Part shown: in pieces, positions 24,901 through 36,792 of the stretch | How the letters are laid out: every line of letters starts with the position of its first letter | Numbering within the stretch: position 1 is the first letter of the stretch | Origin: Triadica sebifera | Taxonomy: Eukaryota; Streptophyta; Magnoliopsida; Malpighiales; Euphorbiaceae | Reading direction: 5' to 3' | Assembly (NCBI GenBank): GCA_023653625.1 | Contig: CM042901.1 | Location: 18,986,333 to 19,050,332 of the forward strand | Length of the DNA: 64,000 nt | Notes under the pieces: generated by a model | The model's input: only the letters and a program-made list of their open reading frames with translations | Database searches by the model: none | Told to the model about the DNA's origin: nothing | Program-made: the position numbers and the translations under genes

Positions 24901-24920
24901 TTTTTGGATCAAAGTAGGGA
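24901..24920 (+). promoter_or_regulatory. Degenerate primer-binding site of element A
   Basis: TTTTTGGATCAAAGTAGGG directly after the LTR resembles the TGGTATCAGAGC tRNA-Met site with several changes. Its position supports it more than its sequence does. Confidence 0.45.
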
Positions 24921-25040
24921 TAGGTTCCATAGAAACATGCATATGCATAAGAGCATGATAACATGTACATCCTATGTGTTGAACATTATGTAGTGACATA
25001 TTTCTATGTGTTTTAGGATTATCATAAGACATGATTCACC

Positions 25041-28000
25041 ATGGAGAGAGGGGTCGGCCGAAATGCATTTTCATAAGGCATCACCTCATTTGCATAGAGA
25101 GCGACTAGCATTAGGAGCTAGAGCTCCAGCACATGCATCACAGTCATCTCATGCAGAGGTACCCCATGAAAACCCAGAACAGGAAGTGCATGGTCTTGGA
25201 ATGTACAGGGAAAGGCAATATGATAAGTTGAGGAAACAAGATGCAATTGATTTTAATGGCACTACAGACCCCGCATAACCTGAGACATGGCTTAAAAGAA
25301 CACAAAGGGTACTTAATATGATGAGATGCACTCCATAGGAGAAATGTGATTATGTAGTATCTTTGCTTCAAGGCAATGCCTATAAATGGTGGGAGACAGT
25401 CCCCGACAGTGATGCACAACCACCGGTTCTGACATGGAATGATTTCCTCCTAGAATTTCAGAAAAATTACATGCCTGAGGCATATAAAGATGAGAAGAGA
25501 AAGAAATTCCTGAATCTAAAACAGAGGAACATGTCTATTGCTGAGTATGAAGTGTAGTTCAACAAACTTTCCCACTATGCCACCTTCATGGTCTTTACTG
25601 AAAGAGACAAATGTAGGAAATTTGAGGAGGGCCTCAAATATGAGATCATGCCAGACTCAGAGCTGCTGCAATTAGAGTTGAACGATTAATGAAAGAAGCT
25701 GGGGAACAACAAATTTAAAATGCAGCAAGTGAATTCTCTGCTGAGTCTAGAAGAAGATCGGGAAAAAGAGGTAGATATATGTCTGCACAGTCTGGTAACA
25801 GAGGTGAATACTCGAGCTCTAGAGGTCGTGCTATGACTTCCTTTTACCCAGGCAGAGGGCAGAGCCAATATGTTGAACAAAGGCCTACATGTACTCATTA
25901 TAGTAGATAACATACAGGAAAATGTAGAAGGCTCACAAGAGCATGTTATTTTTATGGGTTGTTGGATCACATGTATAGGGAATGCCCAAAAATAGCCAGA
26001 TTAGTAGAGACCAGCAGAGGTAGAGGAGTATCTGAGACTACAGTTGAGGCACTGAGGGTCTATCCTACCAGTGGAACATAAGATAGAGACAGAGGTAGAG
26101 GCATAACTGGTACGATAGGTAGAGGAGTGACCAGATCTGAAGGTCAGAGTTCTAGACCCCCTACATAGGCTAAGGTGTTTGCCATGACTAGGTAGGAGCC
26201 AGTTGATGCTCTTGAAGTAGTCACTGGTAATATTTACATTTATGATATGTTAACATATGCATTGATTGACCCAGGCTCCACACATTCATTTATATCATTG
26301 CATATGGCATCTAAATTGTATCAAAAGCATGAGCTTTTGGGGACTGATATAAATGTGAGTACTCCACTGGGAATAGTAGTAGTTGTGAATAATGTCTGTC
26401 GTGATTGCTTGATATGCATTGATAAAGTTGAGTTGATAGCTGATTTGATTTTACTGCCAATATATGAATTTGATGTGATATTGGGAATGGACTGGCTAAC
26501 TAAACATCATGCAATAGTGAATTGTTTTACTAAGGAAGTAATTTTGGAATCGCCAAACCAACCAAGGGTAGTACTTCTTGGTGAAAGAAAACTTGTGCCT
26601 ACATGTCTAGTCTCAGCTGTAAAGGCATTTTGAATGATCAAATGAGGATGTGAGGCATATTTGGCATATGTGACTGATACTAGAACCATTGATAGCTTGC
26701 ATGAAAATATACTAGTGGTGAGAGAATTTTCTGATGTATTCCCAGATGATCTACCTGGTTTACCACCTAATAGAGAAATAGAATTCATTGTTGAACTGGT
26801 ACTAGGGACAGTGCCAGTATCAATGTCACCCTATAGAATGGCTCCAATTGAGTTGAAAGAACTGAAGATCCAATTACAAGAGTTGCTTGATAAAGGGTAT
26901 ATTAGACTTAGTGTATTGCTATGGGGAGTTCCAGTATTATTTGTTAAAAAGAAGGATGAAAAAATGAGATTGTGTATTGATTACAGAAAACTTAACAAAA
27001 TGATAGTCAAGAATAAATATCCATTGCCCATAATAGATTATTTGTTTGACCAATTGCAGGGAGCCCAAATATTTTCCAAGATTGATTTGAAATCAGGCTA
27101 TTACCAACTAAAGGTAACAGAAGTAGATGCTCCAAAGACTGTCTTTCGAACCAGGAATGGACACTATGAATTTTTAGTAATGTCATTTGGATTAACTAAT
27201 GCTCTAGCTGCATTTATGGCATTAATGAATAAAGTGTTTCAACCATATCTGGATAAATTTTGTGATAATATTTATTGATGACATATTGGTGTACTCAAAG
27301 AATAGGGGAGAACATGAACAACATTTAAGAATTGTGTTGCAAACTTTGAGGGAGAAACAATTATATGCCAAACTAAGTAAATGCAATTTTTGGTTAGATC
27401 ATTTGGTGTTTTTTGGACATGTGGTATCGTGCAAGGGCATAGAAGTATACTCAAAGAAAATTGAGGCCATAGTAAATTGGGAAGCTCCTAAAAATGTTAC
27501 AGAAGTGCGTAGTTTTCTGGGTTTAGCCGGATACTACTGTAGATTTATTGATGGGTTCTCATTGATTGCTAGCCCTTTGACTAAATTGTTGAGAAAGAAT
27601 GTGCCTTTCAAGTGGACTTCATAATGTCAAAGGATTTTCGATGAACTAAAACACAGACTAACCTTTGCACCAGTGTTAACTATCCCTACAGGTACATGTG
27701 GGTTTACAGTATAAAGTGATGTTTCTCACCAAGGCTTGGGATGTGTATTAATACAACATGGTAAGGTGATAGCTTATGCATCAAGGCAACTAAGACCATA
27801 TGAGATCTCATATCCCATGCATGATTTAGAATTGGCTGCAGTTGTATTTGCATTAAAGATTTGAATTCAGATCTTCACATACCATAAAAGCTTGGGTTAT
27901 TTGCTGGCACATAAAGAAATAAACATGAGCTAGAAACAATGGTTAGAACTATTGAAAGATTATGACTGTACAATTGAATACCATCCGAGGAAACCCAATG

Positions 28001-29603
28001 TCGTAGTAGATGCATTGAGTAGGAAGGCCAGTAGCAGTGTGGCTCACTTGCAAGCATCCTCTTTTCTGTATTTGATTCAATTACGATCTATGAATGTCAA
28101 ATTAAATATGCATGATGGAGGATCACTGATTGCTACTTTTCAGGTCAGACCTATAGTAAAAGAGAGAATCAAAGAAACACAAGACAAAGATCCTCAATTA
28201 TGTGAGAAAATTGATATGGTAAGGCAAAGAAATAGTATAGAGTTTCATTTGTAGTATGATACTGATGTTAAAGTCATGCATATATGTTCCAGACACTGAG
28301 AACTTGCGTCAGGAAATAATGGAAGAGGCACACAATGCACCCTATGCAATGCACCCAGGGATGACAAAGATGTATCACAATTTAAGGCCTCATTACTGGT
28401 GGCCAAGAATGAAGAAATACATGGCATAATATGTTTCTAAATGCCTAACATGTCAATAGGTTAAAATTTAACATCAGACACCAGTTGGTAAGCTACATCC
28501 ATTGTCAGTGCCAGAATGAAAATGGGAGAAAATAACAATGGATTTTGTTTATGGATTGCGAAGAACTCCACGGAAAAATGATGCAATATGGGTAATTATT
28601 GACAGATAAACTAAGTCAACACATTTTCTACCTATTAGATGGGGGTGCACACTTAAGAATTTGGCAAAATTATATGTGAATGAGATAGTCAGATTACATG
28701 GTATTCCATTGTCTATTGTATATGATAGGGATCCACGGTTTACTTAACATTTTTGGGTGAGATTACATAATGCAATTGGTACAAAATTGAACTTCAGTAC
28801 TGAATTCCACCCACAAACTGATGGACAATTAGAGAGGACTATACAGACATTAGAAGAAATGCTCAAAGCATATTCTATGGAATTCAAAGGAGCTTGGGAT
28901 GAATATATAGCCTTGATTGAATTTGCTTACAATAACCAGTATCATAGCAGTATCCAGATGGTACCATATGAGGCATTGTATGGCGGAAAATGTAAAAGCC
29001 CTATAATTTGGGATGAAAAAGGAGCACGTGCATTAGAAGGACTAGAGATAGTACAAGGCACTGTGGATAAAATAAAAATTGTCAAGAACAAGCTAAAGGC
29101 AGCACAAGACAGACAAAAAAGTTATGTTAATCAGCATAGAAGGGAGATGTAATACGAGTTAGGTGAAAAGGTATTTCTTCGTGTATCTCTATGGAAAGGG
29201 ATAATCCGATTTGGCAAGAAGGGTAAATTGAGCCTAAGGTACATAGGGCCTTATGAAATTCTTAAGAAGGTAGGTCCATTGGCATATAGGTTGGCTTTAC
29301 CACCAGAGATAGCTTAGATTCATAATGTGTTTCATGTGAGCATGCTTAGAAGATACAAGTTAGATCCTACATATGTACTTAAAGATCAAGCCATCGAGAT
29401 TGCAGAGGATATGAGTTATAGAGAAGAACCAAAGGAATCACCAGATACAAGATAAACAGTTGAGAAACTGAGAAATACCTTTAGTTAAGGTATTATAGAG
29501 AAACCATTCATAAGAAGAGGCAACATGGAAAACAGAAGAAAATATGAAAAAACAATATTCACACCTGTTTCTAAGCATAAAATTTCGAGGACGAAATAAT
29601 TAA
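25041..29603 (+). pseudogene. gag-pol polyprotein of element A, with chromodomain-like tail (broken)
   Basis: Gag (about 25,230-25,680, with YKWWETVP and LKQRNMSIAEYE), a decayed zinc knuckle (about 25,950-25,990), protease (about 26,245-26,520, with DPGSTHSFIS and GMDWL), reverse transcriptase (about 26,750-27,620, with FIDDILVYS and YYCRFIDGF), RNase H (to about 28,030, ending DALSRK), integrase (HPGMTKMYH zinc region about 28,350; DRDPRFT and FHPQTDGQ in the core) and a chromodomain-like end (to the stop at 29,603). In-frame stops, mostly TAG/TAA where CAG/CAA or TGG is expected, occur throughout. A frameshift lies near 27,258, just before FIDD. The ATG at 25,041 is the likeliest start, but the frame shifts soon after it. 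Confidence 0.82.
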
Positions 29604-29617
29604 AAGGATGGGAGAAT
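29602..29617 (+). promoter_or_regulatory. Polypurine tract of element A
   Basis: AAAAGGATGGGAGAAT, purine-rich, directly before the 3' LTR start TGTAACATCC. Confidence 0.65.
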
Positions 29618-30558
29618 TGTAACATCCTTGACCTTCTCCACACGCATATCTACATGCATTTCATTTGAACATATGCATTTTACATATATTTCACTTGAAC
29701 ATGTGCATTCCATGTATATTTTTATAGGAACAAGTTCATGACATGCACTAACTACGTGTCCTAGTATATTGCAATTATATCGAGTCGTATGTGTGTTCTT
29801 ATAACCTAAATGAGGGTAACAAGATATTAAGAATAAATTGAATAAAGTGACTAAATTAAAGTAAGTAAAATGACTAAATTAAGATTAGGAAATATTTTAC
29901 ATTGTTAATTTAATTAAATTGAATCAAAAGATTAAATTGCATATTGTGTTGATTTGTGTAATAATAAGAAGAATAATAAGAATAAGAAGAAATAAAAAAA
30001 AGTCAATAAAAAAAGGAAATAAAAAAAAAAGAGGAACGGTTGAAAAAGGAAGACAAATTTATAGTGGCCTTTGACCTATTAGGCTAAGTCATTATCTTCT
30101 ATTTTTCCTCTTCTTCTTCTTCTTCTTCTTCTTCTTCTTCTCCTTCTTCTTTGCTTCATTCCTTCAGTCCATTTTTTTAAAATTCTATCCACCTTTTCTT
30201 CTCTCTTTCACTCCAAAAATTACAGAAACAAGGTTATACAAGGGTGATTATAGGTGAGTAAATATTTATTTTGTGTTAATATTGATTATGGTGTTTAGGG
30301 TTCATAAATAGGCAATATTTTATGCTATGGTTTTGATGATCTTCGAGATCGAATTTGGAGAAGTGTAAAACATAAAAAGTGTTCCTTTATGTCTTAGGTT
30401 TATGGATATATAAACATTTTTTCAAGATTTAGTGTATATGAAGATAAACCATCTCTTGATTGAAACTGGTCTGGATGTGAACCCTAGTTGAGTTAGCTAC
30501 TGTGTTTGTTAGTTTTGAATATGATAAAGTCATTATTTGAAGATATCAAAAAGTAAAA

Positions 30559-30614
<56 letters not shown>

Positions 30615-32143
30615 ATATATTATTCCAAATTTCAAATTCATATGTCTTGTGGATTTGGAATTATTGTGAATAGAACTATGATTGTTCCGTAGTTTGAGCT
30701 GACTACTTGGTGCCCTAGGCAGATCAAGCAACTTGTTTGGAACTTTTGAACCAATTGCTCTGAAATTTTAATATGTTACATAATTATATGTTAGTTTTAA
30801 TTAGGAATAATAATTAGATTAATTGCTCATGTATATAAAAAGTTATAGGTTAAACAGTTCTATAAGGTCAAACTGTCTCATAAGAAAAATCTTAACTATT
30901 GATATGAACAATATATATTAATTTATTTAAGACACATTAAGTTTCTCTAGTTATAAATTAACCAATTATATTTCAATATTAGGCTCAAGACAAATTGTTG
31001 ATACACAAGAAGAGGGTAGACACTAAGTTAAGGGTCAGAATCAAAAGAAAAATATGAGTCTAATTATCAATTGAATTCTTTAGTACATATGAATGTTGTT
31101 TGCTATGTGATTCATATGATTGTCATGATTTGTCTTTGATAATATGATGATGGATAATTTGTGACAATTGTGGTACATATAAGTGATATACTTGTGGTAT
31201 ATTTGAGGTATATGTTTGACATATGTGATATATACACATGGTATATGTATAACATATGCAACGTATATGCATGGCATATGAGGTATATATGCGGTATATG
31301 TGATAAGATACAATGGTTGATGAATGATTAAATACAAGTGCATATGCGTATGGACTTAAAAGGTGTTGTCACTGGTTAATCGATATTGCAAAGAAAAAGA
31401 AGAGACATATGGCAAAACAAATGTACAAATGAAATAAATGATCAAGCTGGCTAGCAAATGCAAATGCAATTGTTCATATGACAAATGTTCACATGGAAAC
31501 CCGGGGCAATGTCCGTTTAACTAGGTCACAATAAAATCAAATGAGCAAAGCATGAGCATAAGTAAAGAATACAGATTATAGTTTTAAATTTCATTTGTGA
31601 TTATATGATAAAGGTATATATATGGTATGCATTGGATTTATGATTTGTTAATATGAGTTGCTTGGTGCTTTAGAGCTCATTTTGTGATTATTCTCACTGA
31701 GCCGCAACTCATTAGTTTTCATAATTTTTCAGGTAAAGAAAAGTGTTAGCACTTTTTCATTGCCATATAGAAGACATGGATGAAAGGTCACTGTCCGAGC
31801 CTCACTACTCTCTCTCCTTGCATTCCACACGAGTATGAAAATATATCATCTGTATTTTGGATTTATGTGTTTGAACATGTATAGTCACTTTGGATTAGTT
31901 TTTAAAATATATAAATGAAAGTAACTCGTAAATATTTATGTGCAAAATTTATGTTTTAATATATGTGATATATTATAGTGGCGGAAGCCTCAAAGTTAAC
32001 TTGCAAAATTTTTGAATGATATTATAAGATATAAAAAAAATTTACTACCCCTATTAACATGATATTTTAGCTTTCCAGTATGCTATGTGTGATTATTGGA
32101 CATAGGGATAGTGGTACTCAAATGTATAAGATGTGGTGTTACA
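29618..32143 (+). repeat. 3' LTR of element A (with internal deletion)
   Basis: 2,526 bp, same ends as the 5' LTR. It lacks a few hundred bases near 30,747, where ACTTTTGA jumps directly to CCAATTGCTCTG. The corresponding 5' LTR sequence runs from about 12,855 to 13,240. A (TA)n tract at 30,563-30,612 is specific to this copy. Confidence 0.85.
30563..30612. repeat. (TA)n microsatellite
   Basis: About 25 TA units in the 3' LTR of element A. The 5' LTR copy has only a few units at the same place, so this expansion came after insertion. Confidence 0.9.
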
Positions 32144-33625
32144 ACCCATATGCATGCATATTTTATATTTAAATATAAGATTGACCAAGAGCTCAAGGTA
32201 TTAAATGGAGAAACTAATTAGAAAAAAAGTGATGAAATAAATGGGAGAGTAAATGAGGCTAAAATAATGGAGAACCAAAATGAGATTTTATGATGTTTGG
32301 TAGACTTATTGGCATGCCAATAAGGTCATGGTTACATACAGATTATTCATATAACACTCATTTACCCTATTAATAATAGCAAAGTAAGGAAATTCTACTA
32401 GACTTTTGATTTCTTATTTAATTTGCTTAATATAATTATTTTATATATTCTCACTTTAAAATATCTTACTACAAATTTAAAATATAGTCTCTCTTTTTTT
32501 ATATATTTTTTTATCGATATATAAATATTTTATACTATGCAATTCATCTATTATAAAATATTTCATTCTCTAAAATATTATATATAAAGTTCTATTAATT
32601 AATATTTTATTTACTGACCTCAAAATATAAGTATCATATAGCATTAAAATAAAAACTTGCTAATATGTTTTACAAAAATTAATACACCAGAACATTATCT
32701 GCCAGTAAATTTTAACTCGGTATATAACAGTTATATAAATCAACTCGGCACATTTAATGGGCATTACTTTGAAAATCAAAATCCTTAATTTAAATCAGAT
32801 TTTTCAAATGTGAACCCCAATAGTTGCTTCTGGCATACAAGACCCGTTTGCCTAAACCAGTATTACGAAATTTTGTTAAGATATTTTATCTCAGAAATGT
32901 TAATTAAAGATTGACATTTCGCTATAGCTTTCTCAAATGATAAGAAAATACTACAATCTATTTGCTCTAATCAGGTGAATTCCGATGGACAACCGTCAAA
33001 GTTACCATTCATCAGCTTCTTGAAGAAGTTCCTCTGAGAACTACTTGAGCTAACCAAGGCAAGCTCAAGTCCCCAAGGAACTGAAGCTACAAGGAGAAAC
33101 TTTATTCGTGAATGCTCGGTTGTTCTATTCAAACACTGCACCAGAATTTCGTTGTTCAAACTCGAGGCAACTTCTTCTGTTAGAGTTTGGAACTCGGTTC
33201 ATCTGCCCTCTTACAATTGACGTCCCAAGTACCACAACGTACAAGGATCATATCCAGCAGCCTTTCCACTGCGCCTGAAGGGCTAAAACCCAATATTTCT
33301 ACATACATCAAGAGAGAGAGAGAGAGAGAGACAGGACATAATGTGAAAATATGTAAAAATGTTTCCCACAGATTGCAACATTCTGCAATCTGTAGTTCAT
33401 TGAATGATTGCAGTCGCCTATTAACAAGATCTTAACATCAGCATGCATTTTGATTCCGTCCCCATAAAAGGTGTGAAATTGACCACTCTTCAGATCAATG
33501 TGCTAGCATGATCACACTAATGCACGTATTGCAGGAGGGAAACGATGAAGAGCTTACAGGTTCTCTTTCTGAACCTCTAGATACTTGGTGAGAAGGCAAT
33601 GATTCAAGTTGAAGTAGCATCCAGT
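32144..33625. other. Spacer and listerin 3' flank
   Basis: 32,144-32,960 is AT-rich with nothing recognised. 33,430-33,625 probably contains the listerin 3' UTR. An (AG)n run lies at 33,311-33,331. A GC-richer block (about 32,968-33,290) looks exon-like on the minus strand and is listed separately. Confidence 0.4.
32968..33185 (-). CDS. Unrecognised exon-like open frame (possible gene end or fragment)
   Basis: On the minus strand an open frame follows an acceptor-like TCTAACAG (about 33,179-33,186). It codes for a Leu/Ser-rich peptide including SLNNEILVQCLNRTTEHSR and FLLVASVPWGLELALV, and stops at about 32,970. Codon choice and base composition stand out from the AT-rich surroundings, as a real exon would. 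A further open stretch lies upstream (about 33,187-33,280), after another acceptor-like TTTTAG. I do not recognise the family. It could be the 3' end of a fragmentary gene, a spliced extension of the listerin 3' UTR, or chance. Confidence 0.25.
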
Positions 33626-36600
33626 TCAGAAGGGAGACTGGCACAATGGGCAGGATGATTTGTGAGAGGTTGAGAACCATGTATATAGGCATGCAGCATG
33701 GAACTTGTGCTTGCAAGTTCTGCATGCAAGGCGAGGATGACTGTGGTTTGTGGTATGGATGACACTGTAACATATAGGACACTCCTCAACACCTTCAAAT
33801 ACTTTGTCAATATTGCTCTTCCATATTCGTATAGCTTCAGCCAGAGCTCCATTCTGCACCATGAAAAAAATAATATGATCATCTCAAATTAGTACCCTTC
33901 ATTCAAGCAACTGAATATGATGTCCTCCATTGCTAGTTACTTTATTCTTGTTCAGAAGCCAGGTCTACTACTGATGGTAAATCAAACTAAGTTGAAGGCT
34001 AAAAGATATATATAGATAAAAAGCAATTCCTTTCATTTAAACAAGATATTTATTCACACCGGGACTTTTACTCATAGTTTTATCAGCAGAACTTCACATC
34101 TACAAGAGCATCAGCTAAGTAGGAGCACATAATATAAGCCTTTCAGGTTCTTGATGGAATTGAGGATTATGAATTTATGACTGATCAGGGATACAATATA
34201 AGTATTTTAAATTATAAATATTTTTCCATTTTCTGTTTTTAGCCATGAATAGTGTCAAGATTTGCATTTTATTAAGTACCAACTTATGAAAATTAAGCTT
34301 TAAAATTTTGCTTCAACATCTATCTTTCCTATTATCGTCTTATCTTCCTCCACCATTCCAATTTCCTTCTCATTGTGTTTTTTCACAATTATTCTCTCAA
34401 GTGACTGTTTTTTAATTACTATGCTATTGCATTTTAAACCATAACAGAATTCCAACAATTCCACTTCTTTAATCCTACTATTTCCTAGGCACTCAATCAT
34501 CACTTCCCTTCCCCTTCCCCCTTTCATTATGTGAATCAAGAAACAATAATTGAATCATAAGATTTGGTACAAATTCTTAAAATCAATTAAAAATGACATA
34601 TATCTATTATAAAACAAATGTAACACATCAAAATATTTTAACAAATATGAAGTGATCACATAGCAAGTTAATAGTTGTTATAGCATTATGTCACATTGAA
34701 ATATTTTTTTAGTACAATATTATGTCTCACAAAATCACAATATCTTTCATTCATGTTTAAAGCTTATAGTGGTGGCTTTGTGACACAAAAAAATATATTA
34801 ATATATATTAGCATTTATTCCCAATGGGCCTCTAAATCATTAGGCTAGAGTGTGGACCGAAGTCTTTATCGGACTTGAGTCAGTGGGCTTGTTTCCAAAA
34901 TGGCCCAAGGCATTTTGGTTTTTGCTCTCTTGGACGTATAAAATGCCCAATTTTTATTTTAGGCACCATTGTGGAATATTGTTTACCAACACTCCTCAAG
35001 TCCAAATGGATTTACCTAGCCAAGCTAGTTGTCACTTGTAAAATATTCTCTAAATTTTTCAATTTTCCTAATCTCAAACAAGCCTCATATCCTTAAATAT
35101 TTTTCCTTTTTCATTTTATTCAAATCCCAAATCAACCTCAAGATGCCAAGATCTTTTTGCGATCCATATATCTTTTTTTAGTTGTTATTAAGCCACTAAA
35201 AGTTCAAATCAACCTCAATTACATAATCACCAAAGAACTGCCCAATGAATTGACTAAAGCAAAAAAAGATAAAATTAAGAGTGAGTCTAAATATTTTATA
35301 TGGGATGATCCTTATCTTTGGAAATATTGCTTTGACCAAATTATTAGAAGGTGTATTCCTGAAAATGAAGTGCAATCATTCCTACAATTCTGCCATTCAC
35401 ATGCTTGCGGTGGTCATTTCATACCAAAAAGAACGTGGTCTATTTTGGCCTACCATATTTCAAGATCCATCTCTTTTTTAAGTCACAATAATTGTCAAAG
35501 AACTGAAAATTTGAGTCATAGGAATCAAATGCCACTAACATCTATTTTAGTTTGTGAAATATTTGATGTATGGAGAATTGATTTTATGGGGTCATTTCCC
35601 TATTCTTTTGGCAATTTATATATCTTATTAGTTGTGGATTATGTTTCAAAATGGGTGGAAGTAAAAGCCATCAGGACTAATGATGCTAAGATTGTTGCAA
35701 GTTTTGTTAAAAGTAACATATTTTCTAGATATGGGACACCAAGGGCTATAATCAATGACAGAGGCACACACTTCTGTAATCAACTATTTGAGAGTTTTCT
35801 AAAGAAGTACAATGTTACTCACAAGGTCTCAATAGCCTATCATCCGCAAACCAATGGTCAAGCCGAAATATCTAATAGGGAAATTAAATCCATTTTAGAG
35901 AAAACTGTGAATCCCAACAGGAAGGACTGGAGTGTGCGTTTGGATGATGCTCTTTGGGCATATAGGACAGCTTATAAGACTCCAATTGGTATGTCACCAT
36001 ATGTTTGTTTAAGATTGATTGATAAATAAGGTTTATTTGTAGCGTTTGCTCACTAAAACTACAATTAAGGAAAAATAGAATATTAGAGCTTGTTAATATT
36101 CATAACCAATTTATTTAATTTGGAAAATCATCTTTTTATTCAATGATCAAATTATTTAAACCAATTCTAAGATACACTTTGGTTGGATTTTCACTTGATT
36201 AATTTGATTCTATTATTTGGCATTTTGTTTTCACTAAATCTAAATCCCTCCCAATTTTTATTTCTTTGTTATTAAAAATTCAGATTTTATAATTACACAA
36301 TCCCTATGGATTCGACCATATTTTCACTATTTACAAAGTTTATATTAAAGAGTAGTAATTTATTTTTAACTAGTTTCGAAAGTTATCAATAACCTAAGTC
36401 AATTTATGCCCCTTTAACACTAATAAATTGCCTCATATATATATATATAAGGCTTAATACATAAACACACCATTGAACTTGTACCAAAACGCCATATGCA
36501 TACCTCAACTTTGAAGGTCATCCATGACATACCTCAAGTTGTAAAAAGTGCAACATTTGCACCCTTGGGGCATGAGGCCCAAAGAGAGAAGAGAAATGGG

Positions 36601-36745
36601 ACGGGTCAAAAAAAAAAATTCTTTCCCTATGATGTGTCCCCATAGAATTGCAAAGGTTACAAATTTTTGCAATTGTAGGTGTCAATAGGTAATTTTCAAA
36701 GTTCAGGTGTACATATGGCATTTTTTTAAAACTTCTAGAGGTGGG

Positions 36746-36792
<47 letters not shown>

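Larger units (their letters stand above)
11775..32143 (+). mobile_element. Ty3/gypsy (Tekay/Del-like chromovirus) element A, interrupted by element B
   Basis: LTRs begin TGTAACATC and end TGGTGTTACA at 11,775, 24,900, 29,618 and 32,143. The internal region 24,901-29,617 carries gag, protease, reverse transcriptase, RNase H, integrase and a C-terminal chromodomain-like tail in gypsy order. Element B (13,768-24,003) is inserted in the 5' LTR; without it A is about 10.1 kb. Flanking 5-mers are ACACA (11,770-11,774) and ACCCA (32,144-32,148), matching at four of five positions. All frames are damaged, so A cannot move by itself. Confidence 0.88.

Noticed and set aside
34300..34539. A Glu/Lys-rich minus open frame in listerin intron 15
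   Set aside because: It has no similarity I recognise and no splice sites in a phase that would join exons 15 and 16, which already join perfectly.
36750..36790. TATATATA run as a promoter
   Set aside because: It is a (TA)n microsatellite bordering a MITE, with no gene downstream in the right orientation.
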